From: Tetrapyrgos nigripes
Taxonomy: Eukaryota > Basidiomycota > Agaricomycetes > Agaricales > Campanellaceae
Assembly (NCBI GenBank): GCA_013368315.1
Contig: JAACJM010000022.1
Span: 620,001-684,000 of the forward strand
Direction: 5' to 3'
DNA length: 64,000 nucleotides
Shown: positions 1-12,726 of the stretch, in pieces
Position numbering within the stretch: position 1 is the stretch's first letter
Layout: the number at the start of each line of letters is the position of its first letter
Notes under the pieces: generated by a model
The model's input: only the letters and a program-made list of their open reading frames with translations
Databases searched by the model: none
Told to the model about the DNA's origin: nothing
Made by a program: the position numbers and the translations under genes

Positions 1-9
1 CCAGACAAT

Positions 10-3006
10 ATGCTCTCAGCAGAAAAGCCTCCTTTCCTTGATACATTATTTCCAAATCCATCTCATTTGATGCCTCCAGACAGGTTCACCTATCCCAAAG
101 CGCCACCTTATGAACTTTTCCATGATAAGCAATATCAACAGAGATACCACTACACCACATCTGTTTTAACACAGCAAAGCAACAAGAATACAAAGGAAAC
201 AAGCCTCTACCTCACACAAACACCACCTGGTGTTGACCCTGTTGCATATGATCCTATCAATCATAGATTTGTGATGCATCCTGTTGAAGGCATGATTGAG
301 CTCTCTCCAGGCATCTCCTTCACTGTTCTTCTAGACAGAGTTGTGATGCAGGAGACTACTGTTAGGTCTACATACACTCAATAGTCTTCAGCATTATGTG
401 GAATATAATAAGGTTTTGGAGTTTACTCAAGCGATATGGGATGAGACTTTTGGTACTAGCACAGAGCCTCCTCTCTGGAGCCTGAATCTGAAGCCAGAAA
501 AGCAATCAAAGGAAGTGAGCGAGGAGAGGACAGATAGCTCATATTCATTAGCAGTTACAGTTGGAGGATCAAGGCAATGAAGTCATTCAACCAGTCACAC
601 AAGTTAACTCTCATGATGCAGAAATGAGAGTCTGAGCTATTGGAATAAGTAGTTAAGTATATCTAATTGTTGGTTTAAGACTAATGTGATTTGCTTACAG
701 TGCTTCTTGGGTTCTGGCTCCTCATCTTCGTAACCATCTCCTCATACCTCCCCCCCTCCTCTCCCTCCTCCCCCCAGCTTCCTGCATGCTCAAATACAAT
801 ATTGCCCAATGAAACACAGACCATATCTGAAACTCAGGTGTCCTCATTGCCAGAAGCTGTTCTATACAAGAGCCTTTCTCAAAATTATGTACGCTTCTTG
901 ACATGGACTCTCTTGAGCGTCAGGGTTCAGAAGTTCAGAATGTTCTTGCATCATCTGCTAGTTCCTTTCCTCTTAGCACATCATCCTGCAAGGATCTGCT
1001 TTCATCTTCCACTCAATTGACTGTGAGTTATGAAGACTGGGAGGAGAAAGGGATACCCTTCATTGGAGCAAAGTCTACAACACTCATTTACAATCTGCAA
1101 TCCAGTCTTGCTACTGCAATGAAAGGCTCTCAACTGGCTTTTAAAGTTGATGTCTTAAAGTAGGCACTAAACTTGAGCCTCTGTTGCTCTCTGCAATTTG
1201 TACACTGTGGTGCACATTTTGAGGTCCAGCATTAGCGGAAAAGGCTTTTAGTGTGTATTCTGAGGAGGATGTCGAGGGTGTAGAGCAGAAATGGTCGCCA
1301 TTGCTTGAGAAGTTCATTAGAGCCATCATGGATTGGGTTAAAACCAGCTTTCAAACCAACTCTCAAACCAAGCCTGATAAGCATTGTGATTTGATCCTCC
1401 CAGGAGACCTTTTTGGTTTCTGTGATGGTGATCCCTCTGCCACTGGAAGGGCATGTCTACACAGCTTGACAAGTGTGTAGGATATGGAAAAGATTTCTTT
1501 CTGGAGATTCTGTCTGAGAAAGTTATTGTTCCATCTATGACACACTGCGATGCTTACATCAACACTGTCCAACACACAGATGCCAGCTCTAAGGCAGTTG
1601 TGGAGTATTGCATTGTCAGGAGTGCTCTATTGGATTGCCTTATAGATTGGCTTGACTCAGATGAAATATTCTCGTCTCTGTATATTCTGGTGACTTTTTT
1701 CAAGGACAAAGTAGAGAATGCTCACTTATGCAAAGGTGACAGAGTCTTTAATAGGCTTAGAAAATATCTTTGGATGGAGCATGACACTGCTGCTGTACAG
1801 GATGCTTCAGCATGTCTTCTAGATGCTGTCGAGGATGTCTTAGCAAAGATATCTAAGAAGGAACATGTCACTCAGAGACCAGGACAGAGCATCAGGAAGA
1901 GCAGAACAGCCTACTACACCTCATTGGAAAGCCTTCCACAGGTATCAAAGGACAAACTTCTAAATGAACTATGTCCTTGGATTGAGGAATTCAGAGTAGA
2001 CAAGCTGGGTGTTATTTTGAGAGAGGACACAGTGCAGATCCTACTCTTCATTGTATAATGAATGGTCAAGCTCTGACTTCTGGGAGTAATTCCAGTACCA
2101 AGGATCCTGATCATTATGACCCCATTCGCATGACCAACCACTTTCAGACTTGGTAATCAAAACTTGCATTCTGATTATGCTCTCTCCAACATCCTGGTTT
2201 GTTTGGGAACTGGCCAAGGAAATATGACAGAGAAATTTATGATGTGCTTCTTGAAAAACCAATAGTTCACTTTCTCATCTGCATGTGTTCATGTCTTTGA
2301 GTCAGCATGGCAGGCTGAACACAAAATCAAGCTCAACAATATGCAATGTTGGGGAACAGCCTGCCACTGGCTTGCCTTCAGCTAGACTCAAGTTTGAGCA
2401 GTGGATTGACCTGATGTTTGCACCTAGAATTTGTGAGCTGTGGAATGCCTTCCTGACATCTACTTCATGAACATATGCAAAAGCTCTCAAGCTGGCACAA
2501 GACATTGAGATTCTAGACTTTCATTCTGGAATCACTCACATGCAGTTTGCCACACACTTGTCCTTCTGATAGTGACCCTATGGCAGATATTGTCCACAGT
2601 CATTCAGGAATGGGAGTGTTTGAAGGGCTCCAAAGATTAGGATTTGATGTTAAGCCTGGTTGTGGTCGGAAGCAAGTTCACAATGCCTTTTGGGCTGTAT
2701 ATAACTTCTTGAAAGAGAACTTGTCAGCTAATGCTCAACAGGTATGCAATTCATCTTTTAATGGCCACAAAGCATAACTGACTTTCTATTGAATATATTC
2801 TACATTTCTCATTGATATTGGTAGAACATCTGTTATGCAAAGTTAGTCGCTGGGAGAAGGCTTTCCGAAAGGAAGATACAAGAAAGCCTAATGAAATTGC
2901 ATTACATGTCCATACTTTGGACTTCTCTCTTTTTCCTTTTTCCTTAGTTATTAGCTGTAGTGATTTGGAAAAGCTAGTTAGTGTATTAAGATCTCTATTT
3001 TTTTAA
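10..3006 (+). pseudogene. degenerate gene of unknown family, plus strand
   Basis: A chain of open segments (10-384, 398-580, 903-1163, 1253-1480, 1453-2058, 2285-2470, 2547-2777) reads in one direction but in shifting frames. The longest piece, 1453-2058 (201 aa), is a soluble-looking, helix-rich sequence with no membrane segment or motif I recognise. At 2468 the frame ends in TGA and continues with similar composition (TYAKALKLAQDIEILDF), and a plausible donor GTATGC follows ANAQQ near 2741, so introns may account for some breaks. CpG is almost absent. The pattern suggests a large decayed host or element-associated protein; the left end lies outside the window. I cannot assign a function. 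Confidence 0.35.
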
Positions 3007-3017
3007 CAGACAAGTCT

Positions 3018-4140
3018 TTACTTTTTATTCTTCTTCTGAATCAGACTCAGATTCAGACAATTCTTCTTCACTTGTCCACCAAGCCCCAAATTGGACATCC
3101 TCTGCATCAAACCCATGAATAGTATAACCTGCCTCGTCTGCTTCTTCATTAGTTCCTTCACCTGGCTCCTGCTCTGTCTTGCCTGCTCCTTCGACATTGC
3201 CTTCATCAACTGTTTTGTCTCTGCCTTCACTATTTTGCACTGAGTGGTGGATATGAGGGTGAAGCTGAGCAGGAAGAGGAGCCTCGTGTGTATGTGGCAC
3301 GAGCTCTACAGTGTCCTTTTCCTCCACTTGCTGAATAACATCATGCACTCCATTGATTACACCCTTTACCTCTGCATAACATCATGCACTCCATTGATTA
3401 CACCCTTTACCTCTGCATAACATCATGCACTCCATTGATTACACCCTTTACCTCTGCATAACATCATGCACTCCATTGATTACACCCTTTACCTCTGCTA
3501 TAGCTATATCATTTGCAAAGAACAGATCTCTGAGAGAAGAGTAGACATGCCAGAATGACTCCTGATTAACCTTGGGTGATCTGAGATGTTCCTCATAGAA
3601 ACACAGCAGGAACAAAGACAAAGACTTCATGATTAGGAGGTGCATAGATCTCTTCTAGTTTGTCTAAAAGCTCTGGAGAAACTGGTATCTTGTTATTGTT
3701 CAGCTTTAAAGATTGTAGAACTTTCAATAAGAGTCTCACCTTGAAGTCAAAGACCTTATATTTTTCAGGGCGTGCTCTGATCAATTTGGGAGGTCCATGT
3801 GGAAGAATCTTGTTTCTGTGTTAACAAGGCTTGTTGATGTTTTGGAATTGATGGTATCAGTCAACCTCAGCTTCTACCAGAAGACCAGGCTGAAATTAGA
3901 AAACAGGTAGAGCCATCAGTATAGAAATATCACTAGAGCATTAAAAGGACTCCTTGTCATAAATACCAATGTTGATTCCATACTGGAAGGTATTCACCAG
4001 GGTTGAGCTCGCATTATCACATCACCAAAGAGACCACTCAATTTCAGCCTTCACATTTTTCATATCCTTCATAAACCTGGCATAGTAGAGTCTGGCAATT
4101 CGCAACACTGTGATTTTCCTTGCCTCGGTCACTTTGTGTT
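3018..4140 (-). pseudogene. decayed multi-exon gene with acidic C-terminus
   Basis: Minus-strand segments form a consistent order: an N-terminal helical piece around 4130-4020 (KVTEARKITVLRIARLYYAR), a piece at 3784-3593 (SPELLDKLEEIYAPPNHE), a piece at 3640-3499 (EHLRSPKVNQESFWHVYSSL), and a C-terminal tail ending at 3018-3025 in an acidic Ser/Glu run (SEEELSESESDSEEE). In-frame stops between 3790 and 4060 argue for decay or unpredicted introns. A 41-bp unit is present four times inside the coding region at 3335-3498. The acidic tail suggests a nuclear protein, but the family is not recognised. It lies just downstream of the Helitron helicase and could be cargo or an unrelated neighbour. Confidence 0.35.
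3335..3498. repeat. 41-bp tandem repeat, four copies
   Basis: Four identical copies of a 41-bp unit starting ATAACATCATGCACTCC run without interruption. On the minus strand the unit contains AG|GTAAAG near its start and ends next to ATGCAG, so each duplication carries a potential splice donor and acceptor. Three extra copies total 123 nt, a multiple of three, although read-through meets TAA. Identity between copies implies recent expansion. Confidence 0.95.
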
Positions 4141-4163
4141 ATCATAGAAATGGCTAGGATCAT

Positions 4164-7100
4164 TTAAGTAGAATCAGAAGGCAAGAGAACAAATGAGTGA
4201 GACAGAACCATACCATTACCATTTTCCCATACAGCATCCAAATACCATTTAGTGACCAGTGAATGGGTCAATGCAGAGGTGAAGCCAGATCCCAAAATGC
4301 TAAAACTTATCATGCTGATCTGTGGACCATTGATCATTAACACCAGCAGCATGAAAGACTCGCATCTGCTCTCCATAGCCTCAAGCTCCACAAATCTGAG
4401 GTATTCTGCTATAACACTCCTGGTTCATGTCAGATCAGATATTATTGTGATAGAAAGATAGGTAGTGGTAGTCACAGTTTGATTATAAGTGAATAAATTA
4501 GACATAACAGCAATGACTGAGGTGTACACACCATAAGTCAAGAGGGGATTATTAGCTGTGTGGTCTAAGTGATGTCTGTTTTGTTCTCTCACTTCTTCAA
4601 TTGTAATTTCAGCATTATCTACGAGGTTATCCATGTATAGGTTTCCTATATCTTTGAATCTTAATGACCATATATTTGGGTTTGAATGAAAGATAGTAGT
4701 GAGTATTGCAATTACTGAATCATATGCACAGCTATTCATATGCCAAACTGGTCCTCTGTTATTGGAAGTAGATGTAGGGTCAGTATTATCTGTTCTCAGT
4801 AATTTAGTGATGGTAGATGTAGGATCCTGTATTTGAGAAAGTTTTCATTTAGATGATGTTTTTGGTTGTGCAAGTTGATTAAGAGGTGTCAAGGCATTTT
4901 TTGATTGGTGTTTTATTTTTCCTTGAGGGTTAACTAATCTCCATTTGCTTTCAGGTAGGTTTTTGTGCTCTAAAGGATCATCTTTAGACCATCTAAGTTC
5001 AGGATGAACATTTTGTGGTATATAAGAGTCACCTTTCTATATTCTAAATCTTCTGATTAGGTCAATGTGAGTGTCACCAAACACTGAATGATGAAAATGT
5101 CCAATATATTTTAAGTGAGTGATGTCATCTAATAAGTCCAGCTCATGATATTCTTGCTGCAAGAACCCTGACTTAATGCCACCTCTGATTTTGTTTGGGT
5201 GAATGCCTTGCAAAATAATGGTACCTGTAGCAGTTGCACTTCTGGATAAAGCTGTATATATACCATGGAAGTCTCAGCAATTTTGGATATCAACTGGATT
5301 GAATGACCTTGTTTTTCCCTGTGAAGCATAATCAGTCATAGAGAAGCATGGGAGAACCTCTACTTGGGAATGTGATATATATATCCTTTTGTCGTCTAGC
5401 AGAGCACAATACATGTTTGTAATTGAGTGACTTAAAGGAATGACATTTAATGGAAGGCCATCAATGTGAACATCAGATGGAGGTTTTTTGAGTTTAATAA
5501 ACAGTGTGTCAAGTACTGGTTTACCTCTGGAGCCTGATACTGTACCTTCTTGGCCTTTGGTAATGCTGAGTTCTGTCGCTAAATTACATCTGATCATTAT
5601 TGGCCTGTAGTGATACTAGCTGGTTGGTTCTATAGAATTTCTTCAGGGTCTCAGTCATCTCTTTGGCCTGAACAATATTTGAGATTTTCTTTGTTTTTCC
5701 ATTGCCTTCTTCTTCATAAATTTCTCGAGGTGGTAAACATGTATCTTAGAGAAGAAATCCATCAACCTCTGGCCAGTTTCTTGTGCAAATCTTTGACAAC
5801 CAAGTCGATTGATTTCATCTTTATGACTGTTGAAAGCTGTAATGATGGGATCACAGACAGAAGTTGCACCAGGAATACAAGATGAAATTCTACTGTTTAA
5901 GAACACTATGTCATTATGTGTACATTTCTTCATTCTCATATTGATTAGTGCAGTTCTGAATTTTTGATCATCAGGTGTTTGCTTTTTTTGTCTCATATTT
6001 TGTCTGAGAATTACTACAGTTGTAAAGCCATGCCATACAACTCAACCAATAGTGGTTTCTTGTGTTTTGATTGATGTATCATATTCAGAAAGATTGTCCC
6101 AGTCTCTCCACCAATTGCAGGAGGTAGTTGTGCAAAGTCACCAGCAAGGATCATATTCATTCCACCATATGGCTTATCAATGTGGTTTTGAGATAACACT
6201 AGTCGAGAACTTATTTTATACATGTCATGTGCAGAAATCATTGAGATCTCATCAATGAAAATATACTCCACCCCAAGGAGACATTCTTTGATTTGAATTT
6301 TTCATTGATTCCTAATACAGAGTGATATGTAGAGCCATCCAGTAGGGCAGCTGCATTGCCTGTTGGAGCCAGTATTATAAACTGATGATATTTATGTCGA
6401 GTTAAGAAAAAGTAAGAGACAGATTCAATAACCTGTGATTTTCCTGTACCACCCATTCCACCAATGTACATCTGAGCAGGTAGCGTGATTTGCAATAATT
6501 TTAAATGCCTTTTCCTGCTCTTCATTCAAGGTAAATTTGCGGTTTTTATTATTTTTGGAATCAAATCCTCTTTCAAGATAAGACTTGTCAATGATGTGAA
6601 CTTTTTCATATGTAAATTTGGAACTATCAAAGTCATCAGAACATTTGTCATTACCAGTGGGAGTCTGCATACTATTCATGAATTGTTGTTTTTCCAGTAC
6701 ACACTGTTTCCATTTGCCACCAGAGAGCTTGCATATGGGCTGCTCGAATTGAATGGGATCAATGGTATTAGTTTGATCAGGCTCAGACCGCTTAGTTGCA
6801 GCCATAATGTTCCTCATTGCTTGCATGTCTCTTTGTCTTTTCATGAAGTGAGGACCAAAATTTTTTTCATCCTGAAGATCTGCATTATTCAAAATCTCAG
6901 TATCAGCAAAAACCTGTTTAATATTGTCTGTGTGCTGATCTGATTCCATGAAAGGTTCTTCCCAACTGTTAATAGAAGTTGAGCCAGCCTTCAATTGAGT
7001 ACAGTAGTCATCTCTAGCATCCAGACATTCATAAATGACATTAAAGTTGTTTATTAACTCTGGTTGCCAGGCAGTAAAAATATAGTTTCTGAATGCTTCA

Positions 7101-8472
7101 TCCCAAGTAGAATCAGAAGTGCATAAATCAAGACCTGTTTGCCAAGGTTTGAAGAGAGTAAGCATTGTCGAGCAGTAGTATTGATAGTCACCCTGAGCAC
7201 CCAGAAAATTAGCAATGTGAAAGTCAGATTCCTTTCTAAGCCTTATTCCATGTAAAGAATAAAGTGGATGTAAGGGATGGAAACAATAGCAATTTGATTG
7301 TAAAGGAATATTATTAAGCACTGACTCTGGTTCAGTGAATTGCATAATGTCACACTCATCAGTAGTTTTGTCTGGTAAATCATCCAACATCACATTAAGA
7401 TTGTGATTAGTATTATTGCTTTTCTTGCTGCAGCTGCTGTGTTCAGCAAGACGGATCCAGTCATATAGACATATATTTGCAAGTTCAGGTGGCCTGCAGG
7501 TATAATTGAATATATTACTCAATCTTTTAAGTAATGCTACTTTGTCATAGGAAGGAGGTGATATACTGTTGTCAGATTCATGGCTTCATCTAGCTTCTGT
7601 TACATATGGTTGCCAGAAAAATGTATGAAATTTATGGTCAGTATAATGATCTGGATTGCCAAGAAGATACATGCATATCATGGGAGAGCCCATTTCCATT
7701 TTTGTACTTAAAACATTAACTGTTTTGGTTAATATTTTCCTGCCTTTTTCTTGACTAGTCTCAGAGCCATTGATTAATGTTTTATTAGTGGTGAAAACTG
7801 ATAAGATGGAGTCGAAAATTACATGTGTTTTCAGCAATGCTTTTGTGATATAGTCAGAGACATAGTCAACAACACTTTTAATTGCTGTACCAAAGTTCAA
7901 TGATGTGACATCTGTGTTGCATCTGAATAAATAAGTCAATTCAGGAGTGAATGTGTTCAGCCAGGGTTGAGATTTCTTCATGTATAAAGTGCCTGTGCCC
8001 TCATCAATCATACTTTTGTCATACAGGGGTCTTGGAAATCTAGATTTGCATTTGCCCCTTATACATAGCATTTTTTCTGATACTTCCACCTTTGTTCATG
8101 TTTTTTTGGCATTTATGAACATAACATTGAGATAAAAGATCATCAACTGTTGTCTGATATTTAGATTTTCATTCGCAGTAGTTTGAGCATGTATTGCAAT
8201 TTTCATCAAAACTAGACATATGTAACTTACATATATTGAGAGGTGGTGACTTAGGCAAACATTTAGTAGGATCTGTATAATTATGTGAAGCTTTGATAGC
8301 AGCTTGAATTACTGAAAATATTGAAGGGTTATTTTCAAAATAATCTCCACTGTAGACACTTTCAAAATACTGTATAATTTTTGAAGCAAATTCTGTTTGT
8401 GTATTCAACATTTTGTCTCTCACATCCTGTGGTGAAAGACATCCTTTAAGCCATAACATGAGATGTAGGTGA
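4164..8472 (-). pseudogene. Helitron Rep/helicase, C-terminal two thirds
   Basis: This is the second part of a Helitron replication-initiator/helicase, continuing the N-terminal part at 14234-15852. In order on the minus strand: the HUH-type motif HLHLMLWLKG (8472-8440); the Rep tyrosine motif DYVSDYITK (about 7870-7844); a long linker (7522-6490); PIF1-type Walker A GGMGGTGKSQ (about 6462-6431); Walker B IFIDEISMIS (about 6265-6235); the ILAGDFAQLPP motif (about 6155-6120); and the C-terminal helicase motif TDYASQGKT (about 5330). A distal domain with NSCAYDSV (about 4735) and a 'DAVW..GNGM' segment (4240-4200) resembles the protease-like tail of basidiomycete Helitrons. A frameshift just before Walker A near 6485, plus several other breaks, shows it is not translatable. 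Helitrons transpose by rolling-circle replication; this copy is inactive. Confidence 0.85.
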
Positions 8473-8964
8473 TGTCATGACATCTATATTTGGTACTCTT
8501 TATTTCTTCTTATCTCTGTATCCTCGGATCTTTACACCATATGACTCTTGTTCCACATGCTACACACCGGACCTTTCATTTCTCCGATACAGCTTCGATA
8601 CAGCTTCTTGACAGCTTTCCTTACAGCCTCCCTTACAGCTTTACTTTTACATATATAAACCCTGTCCTGACACCTGGTTCTCTATCTCGACCTCTTCGTT
8701 ATTGGGGCCAGTTCCAGTACTTACTGCTGTCTGTTAGTCGAGTCAAGCCTGTAGTTCCTTGTTATCACTATCTAAGTGCTTGCCTCTTTGTGACATTAGG
8801 TCGAGATCCCTTACTGCACTGGCAGCCTCTGTATAGGTTGTCCTTGCAGGTGCTACTGTCACCATGTCTGGATGATACGCTGTACCATCCTCAATCTCTG
8901 ATTCATCTGTCTCTGCATCTCCTCCACTGTCTCTGACACCACTGCTCTGTGTAGATTGGCTACA
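8473..8964 (+). repeat. putative 5' LTR of Gypsy element 1
   Basis: The stretch begins TGTCATGACATC exactly where the Helitron reading frame stops, contains a TATA-like TATATAAA at 8652-8659, and could end at TACA (8961-8964) followed by TGGTCTTGAC as primer-binding region. A perfect 14-bp palindrome GATGTCATGACATC covers 8471-8484. No second LTR exists downstream, so the 3' boundary is inferred only from TG...CA and the position before gag. Confidence 0.5.
8652..8659 (+). promoter_or_regulatory. TATA box candidate in LTR
   Basis: TATATAAA followed by CCCTGTCC, about 730 bp before gag and within the inferred U3/R region of the 5' LTR. Placement is consistent with a retroelement promoter. Confidence 0.4.
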
Positions 8965-9385
8965 TGGTCTTGACTTATCAGATCAGAAGCACATCAGCTT
9001 TGATATCGACAGCTACCTTGAAGATGGAGAAAAACTCTACAACAACTGCCAGCAGCAGCCTTGTCCCCACACTCATCACTCTATTCCCCAGGTCTGTTAC
9101 TACTTCTGGGAAGGAGAAAATAGTATAATCCTACCCAGCAATCCAGCCCTACTCCACTCCCACTTCCTACACCTTGCCTTCAGCCACCTGCCATTCTCTG
9201 GTCCTGAATTTAGTACTTCCACTGTTCTGTCGCCAGACATCACTCACACTCCACTCCTGCTATCCACTCCACCTTCTGCCATACCAACAGCCTGTCCCAG
9301 TCCTATGCTCACACTCAACCCATCCCCTCTTCCTGTGTAACCAACCCCACTCAGTCCTGTTGCCTCCCCAATCACTGACATTGAC

Positions 9386-10351
9386 ATGTCCTTCACTGCC
9401 CTTGAAAACCTCCTCCAGGCTCTGGTCAACAATCAGAACCAGCTGCAGCAGGCAATCACCAATTTGGTCAATAGGCCTACCCACGAATCCTCAGACAAAA
9501 CTCCCAAACCTGCCCCATTCAAAGGCAAACCAGCCAAACTCAACTCATTCATATCTCTCTTCATTCTCTGGGCTGGAGAACAGAAACAGCTCAAACTCGA
9601 CAGTGGGAAACTTGACCCATGGAAGTGTATTGCAGAAGCACTCCTTATGATAGAGGGATCCGCTGCAGAATGGGCCGCAGAGTACACTCATCATATCAGC
9701 AGAGTCTGAGCAGAAGAAGCTGGAGCAGTCTTTCCCTGGGAAGGAAACTGAGACAACTTCACCCACACACTAAAGGTTTGGTTTGGGGTAGCAAACAAGC
9801 AGCAGCTGGCCAAGAACAAGCTCAAGGCGTTGAAGCAGGGAGATAAAACAGTCGCAGAGTTATCTCAGATTTTCAAGATGTGGGCAGAGAAGACTAGATT
9901 CTCAGATCAAGACCTTCAGTACAAGATCCAGAAGCACCTTCATAAAGACCTATTGTTCCCATTAGCAAATGTGGAGCTAGGATAGAAGGAGGCTCCTAAA
10001 AACCTGGACAAGTTGATCAACCGAGCACTACATGTGGAACAGACCCTAGCAGAGTTTGTAGGAAAACCAGTCACTGGCCCTATCCCATCCCTCTCCAAAT
10101 TCTCCTCTGCACAAGACCCTAACACCATGGATGTCAACGCCTCCTGTACTGAGCATCCCCAGGGTAATGGACGCACCTTCATGGACTACCAGAAGGTGAT
10201 GCAGAGGAACTGCTACAGCTGTGGTTCCAAGGACCACCTGAAACAAGATGGGAACCACAGATGTAACAAGTGTGACTACTGTGAGAGGGTGGGTCATTGC
10301 TCTTCCGTCTGTCAGGACCGATACATGGGTCGACCCAGAGGAGGAGGCTGA
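9386..10351 (+). pseudogene. Gypsy element 1 gag
   Basis: Gag begins near ATG 9386 (MSFTALENLLQALVNNQNQLQ) with the proline/lysine-rich KPAPFKGKPAKLNSF motif common to Agaricomycete Gypsy gag. The frame stops at TGA 9707-9709 and resumes in other frames (KNKLKALKQGDKTVAELSQ, then RALHVEQTLAEFVGKP). The C-terminal part (10013-10351) carries a zinc-knuckle-like cysteine/histidine cluster (CYSCGSKDHLKQDGNHRCNK). Several stops and frameshifts make it non-coding. Gag would package the element RNA. Protease follows downstream. Confidence 0.75.
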
Positions 10352-10694
10352 AGCAGGCAACATGTGGCTGCCATTGGGAGTGACTCTTTTAGTCTCTTCC
10401 CTGATGATCCACTGCCTTCTGGCTCTACTCCTGCCCCCACTGCTACTGTCGCTGCTTCCTCATCCACTGAATCACCATCTGTGCTTGCTGCCTTGCAACA
10501 ATCTATTACCGATCAAACTGCTAACCAACAGGGTTTTTGAAACAAGTGTCTGTTCCCGCCATGGCGTGAACACCCCTGACTACCCATATGCTCTCTTGTT
10601 CCTTGTACAATTCTATTCCTCATGTACCATATCCAGTATCCCAAAAATAGAATCTTGTGCTTCTCACTTCCGTATACGTGTGAAACTCTGAGGA

Positions 10695-12720
10695 AGACAA
10701 AATGAGGCAGTGGTAGTGGCTACAGGTCTGTTCCTGGGACAATCATTTGTAAAGCAGCACCAGATCCAAACCTATCCCCTCTGTAAACCCTTAGATGTCA
10801 ACAACATTGATGGGACCCTTAACTGAGCAGACCGTATAGATCGGTTCTGCCAGCTAGCTATGACAGCAGATAGACAGGAGACGTGGCTAGATTTTCTGGT
10901 TATGGACTTAGGCAGAGAAGATATTATCCTGGGCCTTCCCTGGTTGCGTAAGATGAATCCACAAATTGACTGGACGAGTGGCCAGCTGCAAATCCCTATA
11001 GCACTACCTCCATCAGTGGAAGAGGTCCCCGATCAGGATCAGTTCGTTGCTACCAATTTTGGACCAACCCCAAGGGGAAACACCATCCTAGAAGGCACAG
11101 AGTCTGAATCAACCCAGACGATTCCTCAGGGAACACATGCACCCACAGACCAACCCCCAGATCTGGCAACAGAAAAGGAGGAGGAACCCCAAGTCTATCG
11201 TATTCATGCTAATCGGGCCACAAGGCGTTCCTGGAAGAAAGCAGGGATCCTTGCTGACACTGGAGAAGAAGTCTAGTGTGCTGCAGGATTCACTTACTCG
11301 CAACAGCTGGCTGAGGAAGCAAACTGGATGAAACCAAAACAGTCGTTTGAGGAGATAGTCCCTCCTCAATATCGGGATTATTCTCACGTCTTCTCCAAAG
11401 CTGAGTCGGAACACCTCCCTGCACACAAACCCTGGGATCAGGCTATTGAATTGGTACCTGGAGCACTTGCCACCCTACGAACCAAGATCTACCCAATGTC
11501 CATCAATGAACAACAGGAGCTCGATCAATTCCTCAATGAGAATATCTGTAAGGGTTATATCTGACCCTCCAAATCCTCTCTATCCTCTCCTGTCTTCTTT
11601 GTGAAGAAGAAAGATGGGAAACTTCAGTTTGTTCAGGATTACTGACGTCTAAACAAGTACACTATTAAGAACCACTACCCTCTTCCCCTCGTTTCTGACA
11701 TAGTCAGTCGCCTTCAAGGTGCCAAGTACTTCACCAAGTTTGATGTATGTTGGGGTTATAAAAATGTCTGGATCAAACAGGGGGATGAGTGGAAGGCAGC
11801 GTTTGCAACCAACCGGGGGCTCTTTGAACCTACTGTCATGTTCTTTGGATTGACAAACTTGTCAGCTACTTTCCAGGGCCTCATGAACTCCATCTTCTCA
11901 GACTTGATCGCAGCAGGAAAGGTAGCAGTTTATCTGGATGACATCCTGATCTTCAGTGGAACTCTGGAAGAGCATCGAGAGGTGGTTTAAGAAGTGCTAG
12001 CCAGGTTGAAAAGGAATGATCTGTATCTGAGGCCAGAGAAATGCGATTTTGAATGGGAAGAGATAGAATATCTCAGGTTGATTATCTGGGAGGAGCAAGT
12101 CCATATGGACCCTGTGAAGGTGGCAGCAGTACGGCACTGGCCAGTCCCCTGCAATGTCCATGACGTCTGGGTGTTCTTAGGCTTTGCTAACTTCTATTGA
12201 CAATTCATACAGAACTTTGCCAAAACTGCTTGACCTCTGAATGACCTTACACATAAAGACATCTCATTTAACTGGGGAACTCAACAACAGGAAGCCTTTG
12301 ACTCCCTTCGAACTGCCTTCACATCTGCTCCTGTTCTTATACTCTGGTCACTGGATTGTCCTACCTGAGTTGAAGTAGATGCTTCTGGCTTTGCAACAGG
12401 GGGAGCCCTGATGCAGATGTTAGAAGATGGTCTTTGGCACCCAGTAGCATTCTGTTCAGCATCCATGCAGTCAGCTGAATGCAATTATGAAATCTATGAC
12501 TGAGAGATGCTGGCTATTATTGAGGCACTGAAGGACTGGCGGAGTTATCTGGATGAGATCATCACAGACCACTCCAATCTAGAGTTCTGGTGAACAGCAC
12601 AGGATCTCAGTCAACGACAAGTGAGATGGGCCCTTTGGCTATCATGCTTTGACTTCTGACTGGTCCATTGCCCAGGCAAAGCAAATACCCAAGTGGACAC
12701 TCCAAGTTACAGACTGAGAA
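10695..12720 (+). pseudogene. Gypsy element 1 protease, reverse transcriptase and RNase H
   Basis: The protease C-terminal motif DIILGLPWLRKMNPQIDW lies at about 10915-10970. RT follows: KGYI*PSKSSLSSPVFFVKK (11545-11610), [19 protein letters not shown] (11636-11695), and the catalytic YLDDILIF (about 11932-11955). RNase H follows with the VEVDASGFATGGAL motif (about 12366-12410) and NYEIYD*EMLAIIEAL (about 12484-12530). In-frame TGA codons at 11562, 11643, 12198, 12231, 12366, 12501, 12591 and 12657 each replace an arginine position of the family consensus, as expected for CGA to TGA. TAA at 11988-11990 probably replaces CAA. The order PR-RT-RH-IN fits Ty3/Gypsy. It is inactive. Confidence 0.9.
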
Positions 12721-12726
12721 GACAAC

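Noticed and set aside
8490..8936. 148-codon plus frame within the LTR
   Set aside because: It overlaps the inferred LTR promoter region and has no gag similarity; probably chance in C/T-rich sequence.
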